Assembly: GCA_015494595.1 (NCBI GenBank)
Contig: WGAX01000214.1
Coordinates: forward strand, 1 to 11,716
DNA length: 11,716 nucleotides
From: Nitratiruptor sp.
GTDB taxonomy: Bacteria; Campylobacterota; Campylobacteria; Campylobacterales; Nitratiruptoraceae
Direction of reading: 5' to 3'
Below the pieces are notes generated by a model that saw only the letters and a list, made by a program, of their open reading frames with translations, searched no databases and was not told the origin of the DNA. Made by a program: the position numbers and the translations under genes. Positions 7,801-11,716 of this stretch are shown one piece after another (position 1 is the first letter of the stretch; every line of letters starts with the position of its first letter).

Positions 7801-9387
7801 CCAGACCTTGGCAACTTTAGCAGAAGCGATTTTAGCCATATTACACCTACAAACAGGATAGTCCATTTAGTAAGCAAAAAGCCCTTTAGAGCAGCAGGGG
7901 TCTATGTTTTACCGGGTAAAACTGTGACAATTACAAGAAAAGATAGTAATGAGAGTCTCATTGTGAGAGCTTTTGTAAACTCTATCCGTCCATCTTCTAC
8001 CCATCAATTTGAAAAAGATGGGTATAAACGGCCAAAATATCTCCAATCAAATCATATAGAGATAAAGCCTGGTCAAACTATCTCTCTTACATCTCCTTAT
8101 GGAGGACCACTGCAAATAGAGTTTGGGGATAATGATGTAAATGTATCACTAGAGGTAAAAAATATTGGTCTGCACCCTTTTTGGAGCGAGTTTGATAGTG
8201 ATCCGGATAAAGATAGCAAATTTGAGCAAGCCCTTGATGCGAATGAGTATGATTGGGCAGAGCTTGTTACAAGTGCTTTTGAAGTGCACTCAAAACGAGA
8301 CAAAATGATTGAGTCAATCCAAGAGGTACTTAAAAAGTATCCCTATGAGGGGGCTTCAGGTCTTGCAGAGGCTACAAAACTCTATGTAAGCAGTTATCCA
8401 ATGGCGTTGGCAGGCTATAAAGGACCAGGTATTGTCTCATTTGATGATGTGGTTAGTTATGCGCAGCTTAAAGGTATACCAATCTATGATACAGATTTTG
8501 TAAAGCATATGAATGCAGATCAGCCTACTTGTGGGTATGGATGCTCAGGTAACCCTTATGATGCTGCTTGGGCATTTGATCCAGTTGGTTTTGGCGATAT
8601 TCACGAAGTTGGACACTCTCTTGAGAGACCTCTCTTTTTGCTCAAAGGAGGTAAGGATAAGAAAGAGTGGGAGGGGCATTCACGCACCAATCAATATGTA
8701 TACAACTCGTTAATAAAATATAATCAATATATAGAGCAAAATGACTATAATGTAAGTTACTATAAAATAGATCACCATATCCAAAAAGAGATCTTTGAAG
8801 AGCAGTATAATGCTCTTCAAAAGTGTGTAGATAGTGCAGATATAGCAGACTGTATGAAAGATTACTGGAATAACTCCGATTTTAGAGGGCAGTCTCTTTT
8901 TATGATAGAAGCGATGATGAATGCACAAAAGTATGCCTCCGGTGAGTATGATTTGGATGAAGGCTTTCATCTGCTTACCCGTATTCATCTGCTTGAGCGC
9001 TATTTGCGAAGAGATGCAACCAAAGATTGGGAGAACAACAAAGCCAAAATTGGCTTTAGCAACTACTCATTGGATGAGATTAAAGAGTTTATCAATCATC
9101 CTAATAATGCTCTCAATGCCAACGATTGGATGCTGATTTCACTCTCTTGGGCATCAGGGCTAGATTTTAGGCCATATTTTGATATGTTTGGTATGTTATA
9201 TACGCAAAAAGCTAGCGAGCAGGTAGAGAGTTTTAATTTTCCACCGGTGAAAAAGGTATATTTTGCTACAGGTAAAGATACCGGTTTCATCTTGCCAAAA
9301 TTACTTGATCCTGCAGGCTCCTATCTAGATAAAAAGGAGTTGCCAGTAGATGGGGTAACAAAATATGATAGCAATAGCAGTAAATAA
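1744..9387 (+). CDS. Giant exported multi-domain SslE/AcfD-like M60 metallopeptidase with GH12-like domain
   Basis: A 2547-residue protein, far longer than E. coli SslE (about 1500). GTG 1744 is preferred because AGGA (1734-1737) lies 6 bp upstream; ATG 1753 is the alternative and leaves the signal peptide intact. Domain order by residue: signal peptide 1-19; 46-residue repeats 36-81 and 118-163; AcfD-type module 184-286; Asn/Glu/Ser-rich linker 287-401; Ser tract 402-462; Ig-like 463-539; GH12-like 552-780; two putative-Ig domains 786-939; beta-helix 943-1345; unassigned 1346-1437; F5/8C 1438-1568; cadherin-like 1571-1661; SslE-type region 1666-2030; M60 about 2040-2400 with HEVGH at 2287-2291; helical C-terminal tail. 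No transmembrane anchor or lipobox is visible, so secretion or loose surface attachment is likely. The M60 family cleaves heavily glycosylated proteins such as mucins; the added sugar-active domains suggest a glycan/glycoprotein-degrading or matrix-remodelling enzyme. The gene is monocistronic. The frame is intact throughout. The peptidase call is strong; the substrate is unknown. Confidence 0.92.
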   Translation: MVVMRYLFMLLVFVVTLQAQSSVIDIVNKVKNKSYPIQGYFANYGNGAYDWIYLSTYGHLFKLEGMNVDTGKLKWIYLSPFVKISVRNNQIFIKKRQVQVDELKVEKIIRKLESTHSPIQGYFAHYDKGSYDWIYLSRTGHLFKLEGMDIDTGHLKWLNLTPFLTAWIDKGNIVFKEKELEKATFIDNVVVNARYQDEYGHSGYTDKNGVFKYRKGSKVKFWAGKVYLGEAEPQEAPKNLNITTKKVVTPFTIAHTNEVNKKVLKITRFLLAVDIDNNDSNGIQLPKVEEKEVKNHNSSENNQSSSSTFKEENKTHNDENNQSIGIIEEKIKILEQNVSIDELELERLPIKPPPPQKAVEHLEKTLKVVGLIVHSNNSSSESSSSSRRGSSFYHEVTIVKVSSSSSSSSSSSSSSSNSSSSSSSSSNSSSSSSSSSSSSSSSSSSSSSSSSSSSSSSSSSSSPTITLNGESNITIILGNPYTELGAEAIDSSGKKLEVIIDKSNLKVNNIGSYKIIYKAKDAQGNEATAIRIVNIVSPEVLVKDLNVQKKACKNFEGIKINGYTYKNNTWGRDRVPEDEDWVQCAFSYRDSNNTLKGGFFWGWPYGQGGVKGYPEAIYGRKFRQQLNPESGWPVKVSELKEIVSHIKYRDINFTGTYNIAPEWWLHLDKDTSMDNIKYEIMVRLDPKGVHPSHPWFENVNIDGIVYDVYKDEPWGKNKRQFFNFVVKSKVKDFILHPNAFMEFLVSKGVDDIPNLYYADVEMGVEVWKGSGLFILDTFSVQQAKKPLTSIEIGKEYSYTPDLNDSSLHYTITNKPDWATFDEKSGRLSGIPTEVKLYRDIEINATNGVQNLNIAKFDLNVIGENEVNIKANEPFEKRMALLENATYSVQNAPKGLMIQPKTGVIYWTPTSDQVGEHIIEVTAKNAQTTKTVQLILKVVSNPMQYNGYFVDLSGVTQDRNGSSTKPFGKFADACRVAKPGDHIYIRGGVYHNPGFGSGNKNNPSLAPIKGCVGAKGKEIVIEPWGNELVKIKFDSFYGLKIVDSQYVKLRGFEIEGMSQEISYEEAMNNWWRGDRYYNGDGIGIAKGNERTTKNITIENMVVHNTPGAGIKAYKATNVTIKDNIVYNTNWWTIKGTTAVGIVLAPQGDSDEENKTNNKILNNLLFGTEQRIFSREWEKTSAKLVIDEGEAILVQEGMRFEGDENGDQRTGYEGRYLVQNNLVLFNGKGVVSNLANRVDFINNSLYMNGTTAVNPETNLTSAGIFINASDDVSLKYNLIEAKDNGIVLWVSKDAKNIEKEQNYAKGKFLDFIDNSGIEKRDKIFKDPEHLDFTPAEGIPKSAGAKLSDSVNNLLEKYAIEIKPTNWDVNYTDVTKRIIDTIPKGAEVNWSSWRDDEPFELKITNIPPLDNGIQRRKEFTLKVFYPYPRENPVDITVKYAKLLKATQGSTYNNDEEHYGASLAIDGDIDTYNHTQCNSESNWWQLELPNGTKVTKVSIKGRRDAHTSRIKDAKVYISTVPYGENLGQEDGVLRWTTAWQDIELNKPKPAKYVIVKAKENNCLHIAEVKVYGFVPQEPIISSVEVIHPLISPKIDSNTTIAKVNAYDLQDDPLSYTITNNAPFSINSKGEIKRSGALEYDTTYPINVAVSDGKYKATTTLTIKTTAANAVQQALQSGDASNVTLDELYEAINSTDAGNPECLSTLNFIYPDGVPDNPYKGYADHFVSTSVVNIPLLGGYEDGKNVYYGFMGKKRNGARYAMIGAPLHTLEAYMKTPIANLFKWLSKKESSENIFKEPLVIVVNANAKNDLQSWLNDNGIATNWTITEDTSLLDSGNFDIYIAQRETTQNYKKALDKGKALLIYDRPTWEQREYLNLKYTVWADTQGKWTSFQDVCSDSAGYRKDIVRLLNHLRDEDIDIVYTSDDVKEPEGYDRNSKLSLKELVFEPTKSLRAELASLDNDNINIFDSNVATDKFLKLALLIADKYRQNIHYPMDKDKTEDATFYKAHFADSAILYSRYNKTQPDLGNFSRSDFSHITPTNRIVHLVSKKPFRAAGVYVLPGKTVTITRKDSNESLIVRAFVNSIRPSSTHQFEKDGYKRPKYLQSNHIEIKPGQTISLTSPYGGPLQIEFGDNDVNVSLEVKNIGLHPFWSEFDSDPDKDSKFEQALDANEYDWAELVTSAFEVHSKRDKMIESIQEVLKKYPYEGASGLAEATKLYVSSYPMALAGYKGPGIVSFDDVVSYAQLKGIPIYDTDFVKHMNADQPTCGYGCSGNPYDAAWAFDPVGFGDIHEVGHSLERPLFLLKGGKDKKEWEGHSRTNQYVYNSLIKYNQYIEQNDYNVSYYKIDHHIQKEIFEEQYNALQKCVDSADIADCMKDYWNNSDFRGQSLFMIEAMMNAQKYASGEYDLDEGFHLLTRIHLLERYLRRDATKDWENNKAKIGFSNYSLDEIKEFINHPNNALNANDWMLISLSWASGLDFRPYFDMFGMLYTQKASEQVESFNFPPVKKVYFATGKDTGFILPKLLDPAGSYLDKKELPVDGVTKYDSNSSK
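1849..1986 (+). repeat. 46-residue N-terminal repeat, copy 1
   Basis: Residues 36-81 run from PIQGYFANY through YDWIYLS, GHLFKLEGM and DTG-x-LKW to the ending SPF. I recognise no named family. The alternation of aromatic and polar residues suggests a small beta-rich unit, perhaps a binding module at the mature N-terminus. Copy 2 lies exactly 82 codons downstream. Confidence 0.85.
2095..2232 (+). repeat. 46-residue N-terminal repeat, copy 2
   Basis: Residues 118-163 match copy 1 at 34 of 46 positions by my hand alignment, with no gaps. The shared blocks are PIQGYFA, YDWIYLS, GHLFKLEGM and DTG-x-LKW. The DNA also shares long exact stretches, for example TTTTTAAATTGGAAGGGATG in both copies, pointing to a fairly recent duplication or to gene conversion. 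The 36 residues between the copies are not obviously repeated. Confidence 0.88.
2293..2601 (+). other. AcfD/lipoprotein-type N-terminal beta module
   Basis: Residues 184-286 contain FIDNVVVNARY, then SGYTDKNGVFKYRKGSKVKFW and GKVYLGEA. After a gap come TPFTI and a segment ending in ARFLL-like TRFLLAVDIDNNDSNGIQL. This series (FIDSxV..GxTDxxGxFxYxxGxxVxFxxGxxxLG, then a helix and D-x-D-x-x-x-x-NGI) recurs near the N-terminus of Vibrio AcfD-like and other Gram-negative surface lipoproteins. It supports a surface location and a relationship to the AcfD/SslE group in the N-terminal half too. Its function is unknown. Confidence 0.6.
2947..3129 (+). repeat. Poly-serine tract encoded by nested hexamer/24-mer repeat
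   Basis: Residues 402-462 are 59 serines and two asparagines (417 and 427). The codons alternate strictly TCN then AGY, so the DNA is an imperfect TCAAGC hexamer array. Both Asn codons are AAT in AGY phase, one change from AGT. From 3025 to 3120 the array is organised as four 24-bp units each starting TCTAGC (3025, 3049, 3073, 3097), and units 2 and 3 are identical. Units of 6 or 24 bp preserve the frame, so length can change without breaking the gene. Poly-serine linkers are known between domains of secreted polysaccharide-degrading enzymes such as those of Saccharophagus. Here the tract separates the N-terminal modules from the catalytic part. Confidence 0.97.
3130..3360 (+). other. Ig-like domain (DUF5011 type)
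   Basis: Residues 463-539 begin PTITLNGESNITI and continue with GNPYTELGAEAID, GSYKIIYKAKDAQGNEA and a last strand RIVNIV. This is the pattern of the bacterial surface Ig-like family annotated as DUF5011, which often follows low-complexity linkers and acts as a spacer or weak binding module. It directly follows the Ser tract. Confidence 0.75.
3397..4083 (+). other. GH12-like endoglucanase domain
   Basis: Residues 552-780 (about 229, the usual GH12 size) carry landmarks of glycoside hydrolase family 12: NNTWG near the start (567-571), GYPEAIYGRKF, NIAPEWWL, and the nucleophile motif YEIMVRL with Glu679. Near the end is VEMGVEVWKGSG with Glu765 in the position of the acid/base (family pattern G-x-E-x-x-x-G-x-G), followed by the last strand LFILDTFSV. 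GH12 enzymes cleave beta-1,4-glucans or xyloglucan with retention. Both glutamates being present argues for activity. The W of the usual EIMIW motif is R here (Arg682), so the substrate cleft may differ. The family call is by eye and not confirmed by search. Confidence 0.7.
4099..4560 (+). other. Two tandem putative-Ig (He_PIG-like) domains
   Basis: Residues 786-862 and 863-939 each follow the He_PIG pattern: a strand around EIGKEYSYTP or KANEPFEKRM, then PDWATFDEKSGRLSGIPT in the first and PKGLMIQPKTGVIYWTPT in the second, then a final strand. The family is common as rigid spacers in large secreted bacterial proteins. The two copies have diverged well. Confidence 0.75.
4570..5778 (+). other. 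Right-handed parallel beta-helix domain
   Basis: Residues about 943-1345 start with YFVDLSGVTQDRNGSSTKPFGKF and PGDHIYIRGGVY, the usual entry into a DUF1565-like or polysaccharide-lyase-like beta-helix. Repeating coil ladders follow: VKLRGFEIEG, NITIENMVVHNTPGAGI, VTIKDNIVYN, KILNNLLFG, YLVQNNLVLFNGKGV, VDFINNSLYMNG and VSLKYNLIEAKDNGI. Such domains occur in alginate and chondroitin lyases and in pectinases, but also in non-catalytic sugar-binding proteins. I cannot assign a lyase family or catalytic residues by eye. Confidence 0.78.
6055..6447 (+). other. F5/8 type C (discoidin, CBM32-like) domain
   Basis: Residues 1438-1568 show the discoidin sequence: ATQGSTYNNDEEHYGASLAIDGDIDTYNHTQ, then NWWQLEL, VTKVSIKGRRD, IKDAKVYIS and a closing YVIVKA..LHIAEVKVYG. 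The fold binds exposed sugars such as galactose or GlcNAc and is a frequent partner of M60 peptidases and glycosidases. The ligand cannot be predicted. Confidence 0.85.
6454..6726 (+). other. Cadherin-like domain
   Basis: Residues 1571-1661 contain NAYDLQDDPLSYTI, GEIKRSGALEYDTTYPINVAVSDG and a last strand TTTLTIKT, the usual order of a bacterial cadherin-like repeat (D-x-D-P-L-x-Y, L-x-Y-E-x-x-x-x-Y, V-x-V-x-D-G). It probably binds calcium and acts as a spacer before the peptidase half. Confidence 0.7.
7861..8943 (+). other. M60 (enhancin/SslE-type) metallopeptidase domain
   Basis: Residues about 2040-2400 hold the N-terminal beta part typical of M60 (RAAGVYVLPGKTVTI, VRAFVNSIRP, SPYGGPLQIEF) and the gluzincin zinc motif HEVGH: His2287, Glu2288 (general base) and His2291. 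In M60 the third ligand is a Glu 8-28 residues later; Glu2310 in EWEGHSRTN, or less likely Glu2308, falls in range. A Cys pair, CGYGC (2263-2267), sits just before the zinc site and could form a disulfide. Family members cut mucins and other O-glycosylated proteins. Upstream, residues 1666-2030 resemble the SslE-type region, with a Rossmann-like LVIVVNANAKNDLQSWLND segment near 1794. Confidence 0.88.
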
Positions 9388-9388
9388 G

Positions 9389-9410
9389 AGAGGGGATAAA
9401 GCCCCCCTCT
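9389..9410. terminator. Hairpin between convergent genes
   Basis: AGAGGGG (9389-9395) and CCCCTCT (9404-9410) form a strong stem in the 25-bp gap between the giant gene (ends 9387) and the PAS gene (ends 9413, opposite strand). It can fold on either transcript, so it probably serves as a shared terminator. Neither side has a full T-run directly after the stem, which lowers confidence in an intrinsic mechanism. Confidence 0.6.
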
Positions 9411-9412
9411 TA

Positions 9413-9802
9413 CTAAGAAAAAAAAGATTGGCTCCTTTGGAAAAGATACTCCCCTAACTCCTCTAAAATTATAGGATTAGTATCTATATGCTCCATCCCA
9501 ACTGAAAAGGTATACTTTTCCCCATCTTTTTCTATGAGGCGATTATAAAAATCTATAAATTTATGGGAGCCGTTTTTACATAAGATATCATTTCTATATG
9601 TATTATATTTTTTCTCATTCCCTTTCACTATTTCATAAAAGACCTTCAAAATCTTTTCCCTATCTGCAGGATCAATAAATATGTCGAACCAATTTTTGCC
9701 TATAACCTCTTTTGCTTCCCATCCAATACCAGCTATTGTATTGTAAAATTCAATGATTTCACCCTTTTCGTTGAGAATAACCATCAAATAGGGAATATTC
9801 AT
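9413..9802 (-). CDS. Small stand-alone PAS-domain protein
   Basis: This 129-residue protein is essentially one PAS sensor fold. It has a first strand pair YLMVILNEKGEIIEFYN, then the hallmark AGIGWEAKEVIGKNWFDIFIDPADREKI (24-51), a central helix, and closing strands around KNGSHKFIDFYNRLI and YTFSVGMEHID (ending near 107). There is no kinase, cyclase or DNA-binding domain, and no signal peptide or membrane segment, so it is cytoplasmic and must act on a partner if it signals at all. A ligand cannot be told from sequence. It starts 11 bp after prfB on the same strand. Its Shine-Dalgarno AGGAG (9811-9815 on the plus strand) overlaps the prfB stop codon and lies 8 bp from ATG, so the two genes are probably one operon with coupled translation. 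An A8 run (T8 in the gene, 9418-9425) lies in its last codons. Confidence 0.82.
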   Translation of the reverse strand: MNIPYLMVILNEKGEIIEFYNTIAGIGWEAKEVIGKNWFDIFIDPADREKILKVFYEIVKGNEKKYNTYRNDILCKNGSHKFIDFYNRLIEKDGEKYTFSVGMEHIDTNPIILEELGEYLFQRSQSFFS

Positions 9803-9810
9803 TGTGTTGA

Positions 9811-9815
9811 CTCCT
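9811..9815 (-). promoter_or_regulatory. Shine-Dalgarno of the PAS gene overlapping prfB stop
   Basis: AGGAG on the minus strand shares two bases with the TAG stop of prfB (9814-9816) and stands 8 bp before the ATG at 9802. The overlap implies that ribosomes ending prfB can affect initiation on the PAS gene. Confidence 0.7.
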
Positions 9816-10911
9816 ATTTTTGTGCCTGGGCTATAAGTACATCCTCTATAATCTTATCAATATCTCCATCTAAAATCGCCTCTACATTGGAGTAGGCTTT
9901 GTTGCTGCGGTTGTCCTTGACCTGCTGATAGGGTGCAAGAACATAGCTTCTAATCTGATGCCCCCAACCAATTTCACTCTTTTCAATTCCCTCCTGCTCA
10001 GCCTTTTTCTTCTCAAGCTCAAGCTCATAGAGCCTCGATTTTAGCATTTTCATAGCTGTTTCTCTATTGCGGTGCTGGCTTCTATCGTTTTGGCACTGCA
10101 CCACGATACCCGTGGGAATATGGGTGATTCTGATAGCTGAATCAGTTTTGTTGACATGCTGCCCTCCAGCTCCACTTGCCCTATAGGTATCTACCCTAAT
10201 ATCTTTATCCTCAATCACAATATTTATATCATCATCAATCTCAGGGCTCACCATCACAGAGGCAAAAGATGTATGGCGTCTGGCATTTGAATCAAAGGGA
10301 CTTATGCGCACAAGCCTATGGATACCGTTTTCTGCTTTTAAGTATCCGTAAGCATTTTCACCTTTGATAATAAAACTTACATCCTTGATACCTGCTTCAT
10401 CTCCCTCTTGATAGTCTAAAACTTCTACTTTAAAGCCGTGTCTCTCTGCCCATCGAAGATACATCCTATATAAAATACTTGCCCAATCTTGTGATTCAGT
10501 CCCTCCGGCTCCTGGATGAATTGAGACAATGGCATTTTTATCGTCATTCTCACCACTTAGCATCGTTTCAATCTCAATTTTGCTCACTTTCTCCTCAAGG
10601 CTCTCTGCCTCATCAAAGAGCATCTGTAGTGTCTCACTATCCTCCTCTTCGCTTGCCAATTCAAAAAGCTCTTTTGCATCTTCAAGTGCTGTTTTTGCTT
10701 CATTATACTTTTCCAAAATGCGTGTGAGTCTATTTTTCTCTTTTTGGATCTGTGCAGCTTTTTGGGCATCCTCCCAAAAACTTGGAGAGTTTTCTAGCTC
10801 CTCAATCTCCTTGATACGCTTTTGTAATTGATCTGGTTTGATGATATTTTTAATATTTTCTATCTTCTTTTCAAGTTTTTTTAAAAGCTCGCTGTACTCA
10901 TAACTATCCAA
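9814..10911 (-). CDS. prfB: Peptide chain release factor 2
   Basis: RF2 recognises UGA and UAA stop codons and triggers peptide release in the ribosome. The 365-residue length is normal. The UGA/UAA anticodon-like tripeptide SPF is at 204-206 (VRISPFDSN), and the catalytic GGQ is at 249-251 in SGAGGQHVNKTDSAIR, where the glutamine is normally N5-methylated by PrmC. The start is TTG at 10911, supported by a perfect AGGAG (10918-10922 on the plus strand) 6 bp upstream and by the sequence DSYEYSELLKKL, which resembles my recollection of the start of Campylobacter RF2. The frame is continuous, with no in-frame TGA near codon 26, so the autoregulatory +1 frameshift of E. coli prfB is absent; the weak TTG start may hold expression down instead, which is speculation. 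It is divergent from panC and followed by the PAS gene. Confidence 0.97.
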   Translation of the reverse strand: MDSYEYSELLKKLEKKIENIKNIIKPDQLQKRIKEIEELENSPSFWEDAQKAAQIQKEKNRLTRILEKYNEAKTALEDAKELFELASEEEDSETLQMLFDEAESLEEKVSKIEIETMLSGENDDKNAIVSIHPGAGGTESQDWASILYRMYLRWAERHGFKVEVLDYQEGDEAGIKDVSFIIKGENAYGYLKAENGIHRLVRISPFDSNARRHTSFASVMVSPEIDDDINIVIEDKDIRVDTYRASGAGGQHVNKTDSAIRITHIPTGIVVQCQNDRSQHRNRETAMKMLKSRLYELELEKKKAEQEGIEKSEIGWGHQIRSYVLAPYQQVKDNRSNKAYSNVEAILDGDIDKIIEDVLIAQAQK

Positions 10912-10917
10912 TATCGG

Positions 10918-10922
10918 CTCCT
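10918..10922 (-). promoter_or_regulatory. Shine-Dalgarno deciding the TTG start of prfB
   Basis: AGGAG on the minus strand, 6 bp before TTG 10911-10909. No ATG or GTG lies at a suitable distance, so this site fixes the start of RF2 at a TTG codon. Confidence 0.8.
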
Positions 10923-10929
10923 ATTTTGG

Positions 10930-10941
10930 GTAAAATTTTAC
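10930..10941. promoter_or_regulatory. 12-bp perfect palindrome with TAAAAT on both strands
   Basis: GTAAAATTTTAC is fully self-complementary and lies in the 54-bp gap between divergent prfB and panC. Read on the plus strand it offers a TAAAAT -10 (10931-10936) for panC, with a start near 10943. Read on the minus strand it offers the same hexamer. It may be a bidirectional -10 element or a small operator. No -35 is apparent for panC. Confidence 0.45.
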
Positions 10942-10945
10942 TGCA

Positions 10946-10954
10946 ATTATATCA
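10946..10954 (-). promoter_or_regulatory. Extended -10 promoter of prfB
   Basis: On the minus strand the sequence reads TGATATAAT, a consensus extended -10 (TG, one base, TATAAT). Transcription would start near 10939 and give a leader of about 28 bases containing the AGGAG site of prfB. A TTGACA is also present (10974-10979, minus) but 22 bp away, too far for a standard pair, so the TG extension is the more likely driver. Confidence 0.65.
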
Positions 10955-10965
10955 AAAGGTCTGCG

Positions 10966-11716
10966 ATGGAAATTGTCAAAACTCCAAGCGAATTGAAGCG
11001 TTTGCGAAAAAAAATGCAAGGAAGTGTGGGATTCGTGCCTACAATGGGGGCACTGCACAAAGGGCATCTTTCACTCATTGAGCGTAGCATTAAAGAGAAT
11101 GACACTACCATTGTCTCTATCTTTGTCAATCCTACCCAATTCTTGCCGGGAGAAGATTTTGAAAAGTATCCTAGACGCTATGAAGCAGATAGAAAGATAT
11201 GTGAGCTTGCTGGTGTCGATTTGCTGTTTATGCCAGGGGTTAAAGATATATATTTTGAAGATGAGGTAAAACTCAAAGCTCCCAATATTACGGGCTATAT
11301 TTTAGAGGGGCATTTTCGTCCTGGCCATTTTGATGGGGTACTACAAATTGTCAATAAACTTTTGCATATTACTGCTCCTACACGTGCATACTTTGGTAAA
11401 AAGGATGCTCAGCAGCTCTTTTTAATTCAGCAGATGGTACGAGAACTTTTTATGGATGTGGAGATTGTGCCTTGTGAGATTGTGAGAGAGCCCGATGGTT
11501 TGGCGTTGAGCAGTAGGAATGTCTATTTAAATCAAGAGGAGCGTCAAAAAGCGCAGCTTTTATCTAAATCTTTAAAAAAAGCTGCTAAAATGGTACAAAT
11601 GGGAGAGAAAAATTCTCAAAAAATAAAAGAGGAGATGAGAAAAATTTTGCAGCCTGTAAAAATTGAATATATTGAAATTGTAAATAGAGAGTTTAAAAAA
11701 CTTGATAGTGTACAAA
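10966..11716 (+). CDS. panC: Pantothenate synthetase, 3'-truncated by window edge
   Basis: PanC joins D-pantoate and beta-alanine with ATP to make pantothenate, the last step before coenzyme A synthesis, in the cytoplasm. Of roughly 280 residues, 250 are visible before the window ends in an open frame. Visible landmarks are the nucleotidyl-transferase HIGH-like motif PTMGALHKGH (25-34, His31 and His34), SIFVNPTQF (51-59) in the pantoate site, EGHFRPGHFDGV, YFGKKDAQQ (142-150) and the KMSKS-like LSSRN (181-185). ATG 10966 is preceded by AAAAGG (10954-10959) at 6 bp, and the protein begins as the family does (MEIVKTPSELK). It is divergent from prfB. The last visible residues, LDSVQ, match the family region before the final strand. 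Confidence 0.96.
   Translation, partial: MEIVKTPSELKRLRKKMQGSVGFVPTMGALHKGHLSLIERSIKENDTTIVSIFVNPTQFLPGEDFEKYPRRYEADRKICELAGVDLLFMPGVKDIYFEDEVKLKAPNITGYILEGHFRPGHFDGVLQIVNKLLHITAPTRAYFGKKDAQQLFLIQQMVRELFMDVEIVPCEIVREPDGLALSSRNVYLNQEERQKAQLLSKSLKKAAKMVQMGEKNSQKIKEEMRKILQPVKIEYIEIVNREFKKLDSVQ

Noticed and set aside
1744..9387. Mobile-element origin of the giant gene
   Set aside because: No transposase, terminal inverted repeats, tRNA or direct repeats are visible at its borders. Transfer remains possible but the sequence gives no direct sign.
9418..9425. A8 homopolymer in the PAS gene as a phase-variation switch
   Set aside because: It lies in the last few codons, after the PAS fold has ended, so slippage would change only the C-terminal tail.
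10830..10850. Possible RF2 programmed frameshift near codon 26
   Set aside because: The prfB frame is continuous through this region with no in-frame TGA, so no frameshift is needed.

Overview
The window looks like a chromosomal segment from a free-living member of the Campylobacterota (formerly Epsilonproteobacteria). The basis is the A+T-rich coding style, an RF2 whose N-terminus closely resembles my recollection of the Campylobacter protein and needs no programmed frameshift, and an ABC ATPase directly after tsf, an order I recall from Campylobacter jejuni. I cannot name the genus.

Layout. Bases 1-839 hold the 3' part of tsf (elongation factor Ts), followed after a short GC hairpin by a LolD/MacB-type ABC ATPase (866-1510) with no permease gene beside it. 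A 233-bp A+T-rich intergenic region (1511-1743) carries a symmetrical inverted repeat and possible promoter elements. Next is one very large gene (1744-9387, 2547 codons) for an exported, multi-domain, SslE/AcfD-like M60 metallopeptidase. A hairpin in a 25-bp gap separates it from a convergent two-gene unit on the minus strand: prfB (release factor 2, TTG start) and a single-domain PAS protein (9413-9802). A 54-bp divergent promoter region then leads to panC (10966 onward), which runs off the right edge.

The large gene is the notable content. Read from the N-terminus, the protein has: a signal peptide without a lipobox; two copies of a 46-residue repeat I do not recognise; a small module seen in AcfD-type surface proteins; a 61-residue serine tract encoded by a nested hexamer/24-mer DNA repeat; an Ig-like domain; a glycoside hydrolase family 12 (GH12)-like domain with both expected glutamates; two putative-Ig domains; a right-handed beta-helix; an F5/8C (discoidin, CBM32-like) domain; a cadherin-like domain; and an SslE-type C-terminal half with an HEVGH zinc site. 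A beta-glucanase-like domain, a possible polysaccharide-binding or lyase-like beta-helix, a sugar-binding module and a glycoprotein-directed peptidase on one chain suggest attack on a glycan/glycoprotein matrix or remodelling of the cell's own surface. This is inference. The flanking genes are housekeeping (translation, pantothenate synthesis), so the giant gene reads as an accessory gene between conserved blocks.
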